From the NCBI RefSeq assembly GCF_002177115.1, contig NZ_MVAG01000114.1:62001-126000 (forward strand): a stretch of 64,000 nucleotides of DNA, read 5' to 3'. Positions 42,205 through 51,601 of the stretch are shown here, one piece after another. A program made the position numbers and the translations under genes. Under the pieces are notes generated by a model. It worked only from the letters and a program-made list of their open reading frames with translations. It was not told the DNA's origin and did no database searches. The DNA is from Chryseobacterium mucoviscidosis (lineage in GTDB: Bacteria; Bacteroidota; Bacteroidia; Flavobacteriales; Weeksellaceae). Every line of letters starts with the position of its first letter. The first letter of the stretch is position 1.

Positions 42205-45200
42205 ATGATTAACAACTACTTGTTAAAAAGTTCTGTTGTCGCCGCATTCTTTCTTCAGGGAGCGGTTTTCGGGCAGACCTCTCTTATCCATTACTGGAAT
42301 TTTAATAACAATGCTTCGGCAGCTTCCATCACTGCGCCGACTTCCACTTTGTTGGGAGGTTCGATGACTGCTGCAACCAACGGAACTACTGATGTAGATT
42401 TCGCCAACGGAACAGGACAGAATTTCAATATCGACAATTTCAATGCGAGAAACGGAGATGTTTCAGGAACGCATTTACGTTATAATTTCCCGATCAATGG
42501 AAACCTTCAGTTCAATTTACCAACAACAGGCTACAATAATGTTGTCGTGAAATTTACGACAAGAAGATCCGGTTCCGGAGCAGGAACGCAGACGTGGAAA
42601 TATTCTGTGGACGGAACAAATTTCGTTACTTTTCAGACGGTTTCACCTTTAGATGCTAATCCGCAGCTCATTACGTTAGACTTTTCAGGCGTTTCCGGAG
42701 TCGCCAACAATCCTAATTTTAAACTTAAAGCTGAATTCTCACAAGGTTCCGGAGGAACAGTTGGCAACAACCGTTTCGATAATTTTACCGTAGATGCAAC
42801 CCCAATTAACACAGCCGACACTACTCCTCCCACCGTAACTTACCTTCCCTCAAACAACACAAACAATGCTTTAACGACTGTAAATCCAACGATTTCTTTT
42901 AATGAAAGTGTAAGATTAACAGACAATTCCGCGATCACCGATTCTAATGCACAAATGCTTGTCGATTTCCGTCTTGGAAACGCTTCAGGTTCTCAGGTTC
43001 CCTTTACAACTGCGTTTTCCAATAATAAAATTACAGTAATCCCGGCTGTAGCTTTAATCCCGAACCAAACATATTATCTGGCTTTAAAACCCAATATGGT
43101 AGAAGACACCAGTGATAATGCAGTGACTGCAGTTACTTCCACCACTTTTACCAGCGCAGGAACCTCAATTTCGCTGGATAAAAACTTTATTAAAGTCAGT
43201 GAAAATGCAGGAACTTTAGCATTTAAAATAAATGTTACAAATCCGTCAAATTCCTCTGTGAATTTGGTGGTGAAACCTGCTCCTTTTAGCACGGCAAACA
43301 GCAGTGACTTTACACTAACGAATCAGACGATTAATCTTACTCCTTCCACAACGAGTTATACCGTAAACATCCCGATCATTGATGACACTCTGGAAGAACA
43401 ACAGGCAGAATATTTTGTGGTAAGCCTTGAAAATCCGGTTGGAGCAACCATTTCCGGAGACAGCAATGCAACGATTTATATTGTAGATAACGATAAACCG
43501 GCTCCTGTTCCGTCCCATCAGATTTCTTTAAATTATATCGGAAGTTTTGATCCTTCCGGAACCAACAACAGTTCTACGGAAATTGTGGTTCATGATCCTG
43601 CGACCCAGAGATTATTTACCATCAGTTCCATCACCGATGTTTTTGATATTATCAATTTCAGCAATCCGACTTCGCCAACAGTTGTTAATACCATTAATAT
43701 GGCTCCTTATGGCGGAATTACAAGCATCGCCGTAAAAAACGGAATTATTGCTGCGGCTTCTCCGAACACCAATCCACAACTGAACGGTTCTGTAGTTTTC
43801 TTTGATATCAACGGAAATTTCCTGAAGCAGATTACCGTAGGAGCTTTACCGGATATGATTACTTTTTCACCGGACGGAACAAAAGTAATGACTGCCAATG
43901 AAGGCGAGCCGAACGATGCTTATACGGTAGATCCGGAAGGAACGATCAGCATTATTGATATTTCAGGCGGAATTGCGAATCTTACGCAAAGCAATGTTAC
44001 AACGCTTAATTTTAATGCTTTTGATTCTCAGGTTTCTGCTTTAGCGGCAACCGGTGTAAGAAAAGTAAGAACAAACAATACGCTTTCTCAGGATTTAGAA
44101 CCTGAATACATTACAATTAGCTCAGACAGCCAGAAAGCATGGATTGCGCTTCAGGAAAATAATGCGGTTGCCGAAGTTAATTTAGCCACAAAAACCATTA
44201 CGGGAATTTGGGGATTGGGTAAAAAAGACATGAGTGTTCCCGGAAACGGTTTTGATGCTTCCGATAACAACGGAGAGATCTTAATTGCAAACTGGCCTGT
44301 AAAAACCTATTTTACTCCGGATGGCATTCAGAATTATAAAGTTGGAGGAACTAATTATATCGTCACTGCCAATGAAGGCGACGAAAAAGACCTTTCAGGA
44401 TTCAGTGAAAGAACTACAGTTGGTGCAAATGATTATGCTTTAGATCCCACTATTTTTCCACAATCTTCTGTTTTAAAGGCTTCTTATAATTTAGGAAGAT
44501 TCAGAGTTTCCAATGCGACAGGAAATACAGACGGAGATGCGGATTTTGAGGAAATTGCAGGTTTGGGAGCACGTTCATTCTCGATCTTCAATGCAGATAC
44601 GAAACAGATCGTCTACGACAGCGGAGACCGTTTTGAGAGATATATTGCTGCCAATCATCCATTGATCTTTAATGCAGATAATGAGTCCAATACTGTTAAA
44701 AGCAGAAGCCGTGCAAAAGGTCCTGAACCGGAAGGAGTGGCGTTAGGAAATATTAACGGACAAACGTACGCTTTCATCACACTGGAAAGAACCGGCGGTG
44801 TGATGGTTTATAATATTACCGATCCTAACAATCCTGCTTTTACGGATTACAAACATTCGAGAATGACTTCTGCATACGGAGGCGATAACGGACCTGAAGG
44901 ACTTATCTACATTGCCCCAGAAAATACAACGACCGGAAAAGGATATGTAATTGTTGCCAATGAAATCAGCGGTACATTATCGATGTATGAAATTGCCAAT
45001 GCCCCGACTTTGGCAATCGGAGAGGTAAAATCTGAAAAAGCAACCTTCAATGTATTCCCGAATCCCGTAACAAAAGGAAATATTCTGTATTTCAACAGAG
45101 CGCAGGACTATGAATTGTATGATATGTCCGGAAAGTTGATCGGAAAAGAGAAAAATGCTTTAACAATCGATACTTCGATGCTTTCCACAGGAGTGTATCT

Positions 45201-45246
45201 TATAAAAACTTCCGAAGGACATCTGAAAAGAGTTATTGTAAAGTAG
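42205..45246 (+). CDS. T9SS-exported choice-of-anchor I protein with Ig-like and Calx-beta domains
   Basis: A 1013-residue surface or secreted protein. Order: signal peptide (1-23), a beta-sandwich domain (~25-195), a bacterial Ig-like domain (~205-320, TPPTVTYLPSNNTNN ...), a Calx-beta domain (~325-430, VSENAGTLAFKINV ... DNDKP), a beta-propeller of the choice-of-anchor I type (~440-930, MTANEGEPNDAYTVDPEGTI, RAKGPEPEGVALGNINGQTY) and a type A T9SS sorting domain (~945-1013, FNVFPNPVTKGN ... STGVYLIKT). Such proteins are found with diverse anchors. An activity is unproven, though the propeller resembles phosphatase/phytase-like folds. Confidence 0.88.
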   Translation: MINNYLLKSSVVAAFFLQGAVFGQTSLIHYWNFNNNASAASITAPTSTLLGGSMTAATNGTTDVDFANGTGQNFNIDNFNARNGDVSGTHLRYNFPINGNLQFNLPTTGYNNVVVKFTTRRSGSGAGTQTWKYSVDGTNFVTFQTVSPLDANPQLITLDFSGVSGVANNPNFKLKAEFSQGSGGTVGNNRFDNFTVDATPINTADTTPPTVTYLPSNNTNNALTTVNPTISFNESVRLTDNSAITDSNAQMLVDFRLGNASGSQVPFTTAFSNNKITVIPAVALIPNQTYYLALKPNMVEDTSDNAVTAVTSTTFTSAGTSISLDKNFIKVSENAGTLAFKINVTNPSNSSVNLVVKPAPFSTANSSDFTLTNQTINLTPSTTSYTVNIPIIDDTLEEQQAEYFVVSLENPVGATISGDSNATIYIVDNDKPAPVPSHQISLNYIGSFDPSGTNNSSTEIVVHDPATQRLFTISSITDVFDIINFSNPTSPTVVNTINMAPYGGITSIAVKNGIIAAASPNTNPQLNGSVVFFDINGNFLKQITVGALPDMITFSPDGTKVMTANEGEPNDAYTVDPEGTISIIDISGGIANLTQSNVTTLNFNAFDSQVSALAATGVRKVRTNNTLSQDLEPEYITISSDSQKAWIALQENNAVAEVNLATKTITGIWGLGKKDMSVPGNGFDASDNNGEILIANWPVKTYFTPDGIQNYKVGGTNYIVTANEGDEKDLSGFSERTTVGANDYALDPTIFPQSSVLKASYNLGRFRVSNATGNTDGDADFEEIAGLGARSFSIFNADTKQIVYDSGDRFERYIAANHPLIFNADNESNTVKSRSRAKGPEPEGVALGNINGQTYAFITLERTGGVMVYNITDPNNPAFTDYKHSRMTSAYGGDNGPEGLIYIAPENTTTGKGYVIVANEISGTLSMYEIANAPTLAIGEVKSEKATFNVFPNPVTKGNILYFNRAQDYELYDMSGKLIGKEKNALTIDTSMLSTGVYLIKTSEGHLKRVIVK

Positions 45247-45272
45247 ATTATATAGTATTTAGTTGATTAAAT

Positions 45273-45298
45273 AAGTCTCGAATTTTCGGGGCTTTTTT
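45273..45298 (+). terminator. Probable terminator after choice-of-anchor I gene
   Basis: aagtctcga and tcggggctt form a G-U-containing stem followed by TTTTTT. Confidence 0.6.
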
Positions 45299-45337
45299 GT
45301 TTTAAAGAAATTCAGTAGTTTTAAACTTTGAAATACC

Positions 45338-45661
45338 ATGAGAACGCAATTAGAGGAAATCATCCGTCAAGTTTACCATAAAGAAAAACGAAATCTTTTC
45401 ACTTTTTTAACGGGAGCAGGAATTTCATCCGACAGCGGAATTCCTACCTATCGAGGAACAGACGGAATCTGGGTAAAAGGAACACAGTTTCATAAGCCTG
45501 AAGAATTCGGGACACTGAAATATTTTAAGCAAAATCCTGAAGAAGTTCTTCAATTTTCTCTTTTCAGGAATCATCATCGAAGTAAAAAACTTCTGAAATC
45601 AGACTTTGACAGAATTATACATATCTTTCAAGAATTCAAAATTCATGTTATTCTAAAATAA
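45338..45661 (+). pseudogene. Truncated sirtuin (Sir2-family) remnant
   Basis: The 107-residue frame starts like a class III NAD-dependent deacylase: LFTFLTGAGISSDSGIPTYR with GTDGIW is the NAD-binding loop of Sir2 proteins. Full-length family members have about 230-280 residues. Here the C-terminal half, with the catalytic His, the zinc ribbon and the GTS/NAD pocket motifs, is absent; the last ~25 residues do not match the family, and a terminator follows at once. It is best seen as a decayed gene, and a short functional variant is unlikely. Confidence 0.7.
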
Positions 45662-45698
45662 AAAAAATCGCGGCGAAATTCTTTCGCCGCGACTTTTA
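45661..45698. terminator. Bidirectional intrinsic terminator
   Basis: A perfect 11-bp stem tcgcggcgaaa / tttcgccgcga (loop ttc) is flanked by A7 and T4. It separates the convergent sirtuin remnant and the LuxR-type gene. Confidence 0.85.
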
Positions 45699-45701
45699 TT
45701 T

Positions 45702-46316
45702 TTAATGTAAATCGTCATAGATTCTTACAAGATCCACAACATTTTTTACCTTAAGTTTTTCAAAAATCTTTTTTTTGTAAGTACTGATGGTAGACATTTT
45801 CAGATTCAGACTGTTAGAAATTTCAATATTTCCGTTTCCTTCGGCGAGAAGTTTAAAGATCTGGAATTCTCTTTTCGAAAGCCTTTCTACAGAGTGTACA
45901 TCGGTAGAATGGGTAACGAGCTTTTTCATCATATCTACCGTGTAATAATATCCTTCTTCTAATATTGATTTTACACTGGTAATAATCTCTTCTTCTGTGG
46001 CTCCTTTGTTAAGATATCCGGCTGCTCCTTCTTCTATGTACTGAATTCCGACATTCTCGTCGTACCCGGAAAATATAAGAATTCTTAAATGTTTCTGCTT
46101 CTTTTTCAGTTCCTTCACCATTGCTTTAAAAATACTCTGTGGAATATCAATATCAATAATTAAAAGATCGTATACTTTTTCGCAAACTTTTTCTTTAACT
46201 TCAGGATAAGTTTCGGCAAAATCTATGGTACACTGATATCCGAGTTTGGTTTCTAAAATAATTGAGGTTCCCATTCTTACAACATAATGACCGTCAGCAA
46301 TGAGTATGTTCTTCAT
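45702..46316 (-). CDS. NarL/LuxR-type response regulator
   Basis: A 204-residue two-component regulator. The receiver (~1-120) has the acidic pair near ILIADGH, the phospho-acceptor Asp in LLIIDIDIPQ (about residue 54) and the conserved Lys in AAGYLNKGATEEE. The DNA-binding GerE domain (~140-204) has LSKREFQIFKLLAEGNGNIE and ISNSLNLKMSTISTYKKKIF. No kinase gene is nearby, so it is an orphan in this window. The bacteriophytochrome at 28350-30542 also lacks a partner, but nothing links them. Confidence 0.92.
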   Translation of the reverse strand: MKNILIADGHYVVRMGTSIILETKLGYQCTIDFAETYPEVKEKVCEKVYDLLIIDIDIPQSIFKAMVKELKKKQKHLRILIFSGYDENVGIQYIEEGAAGYLNKGATEEEIITSVKSILEEGYYYTVDMMKKLVTHSTDVHSVERLSKREFQIFKLLAEGNGNIEISNSLNLKMSTISTYKKKIFEKLKVKNVVDLVRIYDDLH

Positions 46317-46927
46317 AGTGTTCGTTTTAAATCAATTTTCTCTACAGAAAATCACTTTTTCATTCAATTTTAAAATTTCAATACAACTTACAGACCAATA
46401 TCATTTCTTTATAATATTTCTTCCTGATTAGGAGAATTTTAGAGACATAACATACTATTAATATAATTCTGAAATTTTTCAAACTTATAATTTTCATTTT
46501 TTTATACAGCCGTTAAAAAAACATGAAATCTTTAAAAGGTAAGGATAAAAGTATATTACAAGCACACATCTCCACGTAACATTGTAAAAATTTTATACAA
46601 AAATAAGACATATAATATTCACAAACAGGTAGAATTAATACTATAAAATTTTCTTAATAATATTTAAAATTTTCTTAAAAATAAAAAATTACAGATTTAA
46701 AAACCTGCATTATAAGATTTTACAGATAATTTAACTTCCTTAGATTATCCTATTATTTTAGCAAATTCCTTCTTTCGGGATATTTACGGTCTGATTATTT
46801 ATTTTTTTTGTAACCATTCAAATTTTACAAAAATTTATTTTACAATTTTTAAATATTAATGAATTTTATACACATAAAAAGACAGACCTTAAAAGATCTG
46901 TCTTATGAAATATATTTTTTTGTTTTT
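46317..46927. other. 611-bp AT-rich spacer
   Basis: No open frame of note and no recognised repeat. It holds long A/T runs, at least two in-phase A-tract stretches around 46590-46730, and the hairpin listed separately at its right end. It could hold the LuxR-type gene promoter, but I could not pick a convincing TAnnTTTG. Confidence 0.35.
46875..46906 (-). terminator. Intrinsic terminator of the mrp-nifU transcript
   Basis: aagacaga (46879-46886) pairs with tctgtctt (46897-46904). On the minus strand the hairpin is followed by TTTTTATG. Confidence 0.6.
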
Positions 46928-47176
46928 CTACTCTACATTAAGTACTTTCTCTATTTCCGGAGCATACTGTTTAATGGTATTTTCAACGCCTAATTTTAAG
47001 GTTGAAAAGTTTAATGAGCATCCGGAACAGTTGCCTAAAAGCTTTACATAGACCAGATTATCTTTCACATCGATAAGCTCGATATCGCCCCCATCTTTGT
47101 TAAGAAAAGGACGTATGCTTTCAAGCGCCTCTAAAACTCTTGTTACGGTATCTTCGTGTGTTATATTTGTTTCCAT
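46928..47176 (-). CDS. NifU C-terminal-domain Fe-S scaffold protein
   Basis: An 82-residue NifU-like protein. The Fe-S-binding CxxC lies in LLGNCSGCSLNFSTLKLGVE (about residues 48-67), preceded by the family opening VLEALESIRPFLNKDGGDIE. Such proteins assemble or carry [4Fe-4S] clusters to target enzymes. The gene is 45 bp downstream of the Mrp-type ATPase gene on the same strand, a common pairing for Fe-S cluster delivery. Confidence 0.9.
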   Translation of the reverse strand: METNITHEDTVTRVLEALESIRPFLNKDGGDIELIDVKDNLVYVKLLGNCSGCSLNFSTLKLGVENTIKQYAPEIEKVLNVE

Positions 47177-47221
47177 ATTTTTTTCAGTTCAGTTCTGTTT
47201 TTCAGATTTTTTGAAAAATCA

Positions 47222-48328
47222 TTATTTTGCTTTTGGTGAGCAGCCAGCCATTGTTGTAATCTTTACCGCTTCTGTAGGGGGAAGATATTTGTTTCTTTCT
47301 ACCAGACTTTCTACCATTTTTCGGGCAGTCTCCGTATAAATTTCGGCAATTTTAGATCCTTCCTGTAAAGCAGCCGGTCTTCCGACATCTCCCGCTTCTC
47401 TGATGCTCTGGATTAAAGGAATTTCTCCTAAAACCGGAATTTCAAGATCATCTGCCAAATACTGCGCTCCCTGCTGTCCGAAGATATAATATTTATTATC
47501 CGGCAATTCTTCCGGCGTAAAGTACGCCATATTTTCGATTAATCCGAGAACCGGAATATTGATGCTTTCCATCTGGAACATTGCAATCCCTTTTCTTACG
47601 TCTGCCAAAGCTACGTGTTGAGGTGTACTCACAATTACCGCTCCTGTTACAGGAACTTCCTGAATGATAGATAAATGAATGTCTCCTGTTCCCGGAGGAA
47701 GATCAATAAGTAAGAAATCCAGTTCTCCCCAGGCTGCATCGCGGATCATTTGGTTCAATGCTTTTGAAGCCATCGGCCCTCTCCAGACAACTGCCTGATT
47801 GGCTCCTGAAAAATATCCTATTGAAAGCATTTTAACACCATAATTTTCAATAGGCTTCATCAGGTTTTTACCGTCAATTTCTACAGAAATTGGTTTTTCG
47901 CCTTCTGTATCGAACATCGTAGGAACTGAAGGACCATAAATATCTGCGTCTAACAATCCTACTTTAAAGCCCATTTTTGCTAAAGTTACCGCCATATTCG
48001 CAGCAACGGTAGATTTACCAACTCCTCCTTTTCCTGAAGCAATAGCAATAATATTCTGAATTCCGGGAATTTGTTTTCCTTTGATCTGGCTCTGCTGAAT
48101 TTCGCTCGGCTCCGGAGAAACGATCTTTAGTTTCAGATTGATCTCTTCACCGAATTCACTTGCGAAAGCCTGTTTCATTGCGGCTTCAAGCTTCTTTTTT
48201 TCGTGCATTGCTGGTGAATGTGCCGTCATATCAATATATACATCGTTGCCCATGATTTGTAGATTATTCACCAAATCGTCAACTTCTATCTCTTTAAGGA
48301 AATCCTGAACCTTTTCTTTCGTCAACAT
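47222..48328 (-). CDS. Mrp/ApbC-type Fe-S cluster carrier ATPase
   Basis: A 368-residue P-loop ATPase. An N-terminal DUF59/MIP18-like domain (~1-85) precedes the Mrp domain with the deviant Walker A IAIASGKGGVGKSTVAANMA (~97), GLLDADIYGPSVPTMF and FLLIDLPPGTGDIHLS. It delivers Fe-S clusters in Mrp/NBP35-family pathways. The usual Cys pair after the ENM motif is replaced by ENMAYFTPEELPDNKYYIFG, a form I recall in Bacteroidetes members. A Cys near the C-terminus (AGCSPKAK) remains. A TAAATTTG box lies 20 bp upstream. Confidence 0.93.
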   Translation of the reverse strand: MLTKEKVQDFLKEIEVDDLVNNLQIMGNDVYIDMTAHSPAMHEKKKLEAAMKQAFASEFGEEINLKLKIVSPEPSEIQQSQIKGKQIPGIQNIIAIASGKGGVGKSTVAANMAVTLAKMGFKVGLLDADIYGPSVPTMFDTEGEKPISVEIDGKNLMKPIENYGVKMLSIGYFSGANQAVVWRGPMASKALNQMIRDAAWGELDFLLIDLPPGTGDIHLSIIQEVPVTGAVIVSTPQHVALADVRKGIAMFQMESINIPVLGLIENMAYFTPEELPDNKYYIFGQQGAQYLADDLEIPVLGEIPLIQSIREAGDVGRPAALQEGSKIAEIYTETARKMVESLVERNKYLPPTEAVKITTMAGCSPKAK

Positions 48329-48347
48329 AAACTAAATAAATTGTTTA

Positions 48348-48355
48348 CAAATTTA
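48348..48355 (-). promoter_or_regulatory. Putative -7 box for mrp-nifU
   Basis: The minus strand reads TAAATTTG, 20 bases upstream of the ATG. No clear -33 box. Confidence 0.45.
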
Positions 48356-48590
48356 CGTAATTTTTAGCTATTTAGAATAAGTAAAGAGACTGATAGATAT
48401 TTTCTTTTGAGGAAAAAAGATTTAGCAGAAACAAGCTTATTAAAAATAAATTATTTCCCTTCATTTAATCATAAAAACGGTTTCATAAGTCCTTATTAAT
48501 TCGGCGCAATTTGTATTTCCTCATTATTAATGAAATTTTGTTAGATTTGTTGAAATCTATATCAAGTAAAAAAATTACATCACCAAACTA

Positions 48591-51419
48591 ATGAACTCTA
48601 AAAAATTCATCTTACTTTTTTTTCTTACTTCCCTTTGTATCAAAGCCCAGAATTATTCGCAGTATGTGAATCCGTTTATAGGAACCGGCGGTCATGGGCA
48701 CACTTTTCCGGGAGCCATTGTTCCTTTCGGGATGGTTCAGCTTTCTCCTGATACAAGGATTGACGGAAGCTGGGACGGCTGCAGCGGCTATCATTATTCC
48801 GACTCTGTGATCTACGGATTTTCGCACACCCACCTCAACGGAACCGGGGTTTCGGATTATGGTGATATTATGCTGATGCCAACGATGGGAAAACCGGGTT
48901 TAACGCCGAAAGAATATTCATCCAAATTTTCTCATAAAAACGAAAAAGCAACCGCAGGATTTTATTCTGTTAAATTAGACAAACATAACATTGACGTCCG
49001 TTTAACGACGACTAAAAGAGTCGGCTACCACGAATACAACTTCAACAATGCAGGAGATGCAAATATTATTTTAGATCTGAATCACAGAGATAAACTGCTG
49101 GAAGGCGAAGTAAAAATCATTGATGATAAAACGATTGAGGTTTTCCGCAGAAGTGAAGCGTGGGCAACAAACCAGTATATTTATGCAAGAATTGAGTTTT
49201 CTAAACCACTGAAAAATTCAAAAGAATTTTTAACCGGTGAAAAAACCGAAGGAGTTAGTGAAGGCAAAAAGAAGGTTTCATTTAATGGAAATAAATTAGC
49301 TTTAGCTTTTTCAACGCAAGTTAAGAAAGGCGAAAAAATTCTTGTAAAAGTTTCAATTTCTCCTACAGGATATGAAGGAGCAGCAAAAAATATGTTGGCT
49401 GAAGGAAAATCTAATGACTTTACAGCTATTGAGAAACAGGCTGTTGCAGACTGGAACAAAGAGTTATCTAAAATCGAGGTTAAATCTTCCGACAAAAATA
49501 AACTTGCCATTTTCTACACTGCAATGTATCACGTGTTCACACAACCGAACATCAATATGGATGTTGACGGAAAATACAGAGGTCGTGACAACAAATTCTA
49601 CATGGCAAACGGATTCGATTATTATTCGGTGTTCTCGCTTTGGGATACTTTTCGCGGAGCGCATCCTTTGATGACTTTAATCGACAGAAAAAGAACGGCA
49701 GATTTTATCAATACCTTTATTAAACAATACGAACAGGGCGGAAAACTTCCGGTTTGGGAACTTGCGTCTAACGAAACGGAATGCATGATCGGTTACCACG
49801 CAGTTTCCGTTATTGCAGATGCGATGGCAAAAGGAATTACAGGTTTCGATTATGAAAAAGCATTTCAGGCTTCTAAAAACTCTGCTATGCTTGATATTTT
49901 TGGGTTAAATGCCTACAAACAGAATAATTTCATCAGTATTGATGATGAGCATGAAAGTGTTTCCAAAACCGTAGAATATGCTTACGACGACTGGTGTATT
50001 GCCCAAATGGCTAAAATTTTAGGCAAAAAAGAAGACTATCAGTATTTCATGAAACGTTCCCAGAACTGGAAAAATCTTTACAATCCAAAGAACGGATTCA
50101 TGCAGCCGAGAAAAAACGGAAACTGGTACGAACCTTTTGAGCCAAGAGAGGTTAACAATAATTACACCGAAGGAAATTCATGGCATTACTCCTACTCTGT
50201 TCAGCAGGATATTCCGGGACTGATCGCGGCACATGGCGGAAAAGAAAAGTTTGAACAATTTATTGATGGTATTTTCTCTGCACCGGACAAAACAACAGGA
50301 AGAGAACAGGTGGATATTACAGGATTAATCGGACAATATGCACAGGGAAATGAGCCGAGCCACCACATCGCATATCTTTATAATTACGTAGGAAAGCCTG
50401 AGAAAACGGATGCAAAAATTAAATTCATCCTTGATAATTATTACAAAAACACACCGGACGGACTGATCGGAAATGAAGACTGCGGACAGATGAGCGCTTG
50501 GTATATTTTAAGTTCTATGGGAATTTACTCTGTAACTCCCGGATTACCGGAATGGCATACGACGAAGCCTTATTTTGATGAGGTTAAAATTCATCTGGAA
50601 GACGGAACAACGAGAATTATTACTCCCAATACAAATAGAGAAGAGCTTAAAAAACTTGGTTTTGAAAATGCAAAATCATTTAAAGATTTTAAATATGATG
50701 AATTAACGGCATCTCCGGTTATTTCTGCATCAAGAATTTTCGACCTGAATACAAAGGTTGAGATCACTGCGCTAAATCCGGATGACAAAATTTATTATAT
50801 GACGCTGGATGAGGGTGATGCAAACGTAAGAAAAATGTTTACCGCTTATAAAGGTCCTTTCACCATTACTAAAACCACTCAGGTGGCAGCGTATGCAGAA
50901 AGAAATGGTGAAAAAAGTTCAATTGTAAGAGCCAATTTCAACAGAAGACCGAACAACTGGGACATTACGGTAAATTCCACTCCTACTCCACAATATACAG
51001 CAAGCGGAAAATTATCATTAATCGACGGAATCAACGGTGATACCAACTGGAGAAAGGGAGAATGGCTTGGTTATCAGGGACAGACTTTTGAAGCGATTAT
51101 CGACATGAAATCACCTCAACAGTTCACTCAGTTATCTTCAACCTATCTTCAGGACAGCCGTGCCTGGATTTTAATGCCTAAAAAAGTGGAATATTACGTT
51201 TCCAACAACGGAAAAGATTTTATTTTACTGAAAACAGTTGAAAATACTCTTGATCCGAAAGATGAAACGGTTCAGGTAAAGGATTTTTCAACGGAGGTTC
51301 TTCCTACACAGGCAAGATACGTAAAAGTAAAAGCCTATCATTTCGGAAAACTTGCGGAGTGGCATCAGGGAGCGGGCGGAGATGCTTATATCTTTGTGGA
51401 TGAGATTTCTGTGAAATAA
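48591..51419 (+). CDS. GH92 family glycosidase (alpha-1,2-mannosidase type)
   Basis: A 942-residue exported enzyme. The signal peptide ends at about residue 19 (SLCIKAQ). The GH92 body (~20-680) opens YSQYVNPFIGTGGHGHTFPG and carries IYGFSHTHLNGTGVSDYGDI, ELASNETECMIGYHAVSVIA and the catalytic-region signature GNEDCGQMSAWYILSSMGIY. A chitobiase-type C-terminal beta module (~695-775) and an F5/8-type sugar-binding module (~790-942) follow. GH92 enzymes are calcium-dependent exo-mannosidases acting on N-glycan mannans. A TAGATTTG -7 box is at 48542-48549. Confidence 0.95.
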   Translation: MNSKKFILLFFLTSLCIKAQNYSQYVNPFIGTGGHGHTFPGAIVPFGMVQLSPDTRIDGSWDGCSGYHYSDSVIYGFSHTHLNGTGVSDYGDIMLMPTMGKPGLTPKEYSSKFSHKNEKATAGFYSVKLDKHNIDVRLTTTKRVGYHEYNFNNAGDANIILDLNHRDKLLEGEVKIIDDKTIEVFRRSEAWATNQYIYARIEFSKPLKNSKEFLTGEKTEGVSEGKKKVSFNGNKLALAFSTQVKKGEKILVKVSISPTGYEGAAKNMLAEGKSNDFTAIEKQAVADWNKELSKIEVKSSDKNKLAIFYTAMYHVFTQPNINMDVDGKYRGRDNKFYMANGFDYYSVFSLWDTFRGAHPLMTLIDRKRTADFINTFIKQYEQGGKLPVWELASNETECMIGYHAVSVIADAMAKGITGFDYEKAFQASKNSAMLDIFGLNAYKQNNFISIDDEHESVSKTVEYAYDDWCIAQMAKILGKKEDYQYFMKRSQNWKNLYNPKNGFMQPRKNGNWYEPFEPREVNNNYTEGNSWHYSYSVQQDIPGLIAAHGGKEKFEQFIDGIFSAPDKTTGREQVDITGLIGQYAQGNEPSHHIAYLYNYVGKPEKTDAKIKFILDNYYKNTPDGLIGNEDCGQMSAWYILSSMGIYSVTPGLPEWHTTKPYFDEVKIHLEDGTTRIITPNTNREELKKLGFENAKSFKDFKYDELTASPVISASRIFDLNTKVEITALNPDDKIYYMTLDEGDANVRKMFTAYKGPFTITKTTQVAAYAERNGEKSSIVRANFNRRPNNWDITVNSTPTPQYTASGKLSLIDGINGDTNWRKGEWLGYQGQTFEAIIDMKSPQQFTQLSSTYLQDSRAWILMPKKVEYYVSNNGKDFILLKTVENTLDPKDETVQVKDFSTEVLPTQARYVKVKAYHFGKLAEWHQGAGGDAYIFVDEISVK

Positions 51420-51442
51420 TTTTTTAAATTTACTCTAAATAA

Positions 51443-51478
51443 TAAATCTCTTTCGGCTTGAAAGAGGTTTTGTTTTTT
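51443..51478 (+). terminator. Probable terminator of the GH92 gene
   Basis: aatctctttc and gaaagaggtt pair with one G-U around ggctt, followed by a T-rich run. Confidence 0.65.
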
Positions 51479-51481
51479 TAA

Positions 51482-51554
51482 TCTCGCAGATTTAGCAAAT
51501 CTTGCTGATCTTTTTAATACAAACATCTTGAAAATCTGTGTAATCTGCGGGAGA
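51482..51554. repeat. tctcgcagatt-type repeat (copy R1)
   Basis: Starts tctcgcagatttagcaaatc and ends gtaatctgcgggaga; the ends are imperfect inverted copies. The same design recurs at 60555-60628 (R2) and in a shorter form at 60373-60427 (R3). No coding capacity. Confidence 0.6.
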
Positions 51555-51601
51555 AAAAAGATTTTCCGCTTCGTTCTGAATAAAAACTTTGTAGTTAAAA
51601 A

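Noticed and set aside
45702..46316. Partner regulator of the bacteriophytochrome
   Set aside because: It lies 15 kb away with no shared context; linkage would be guesswork.
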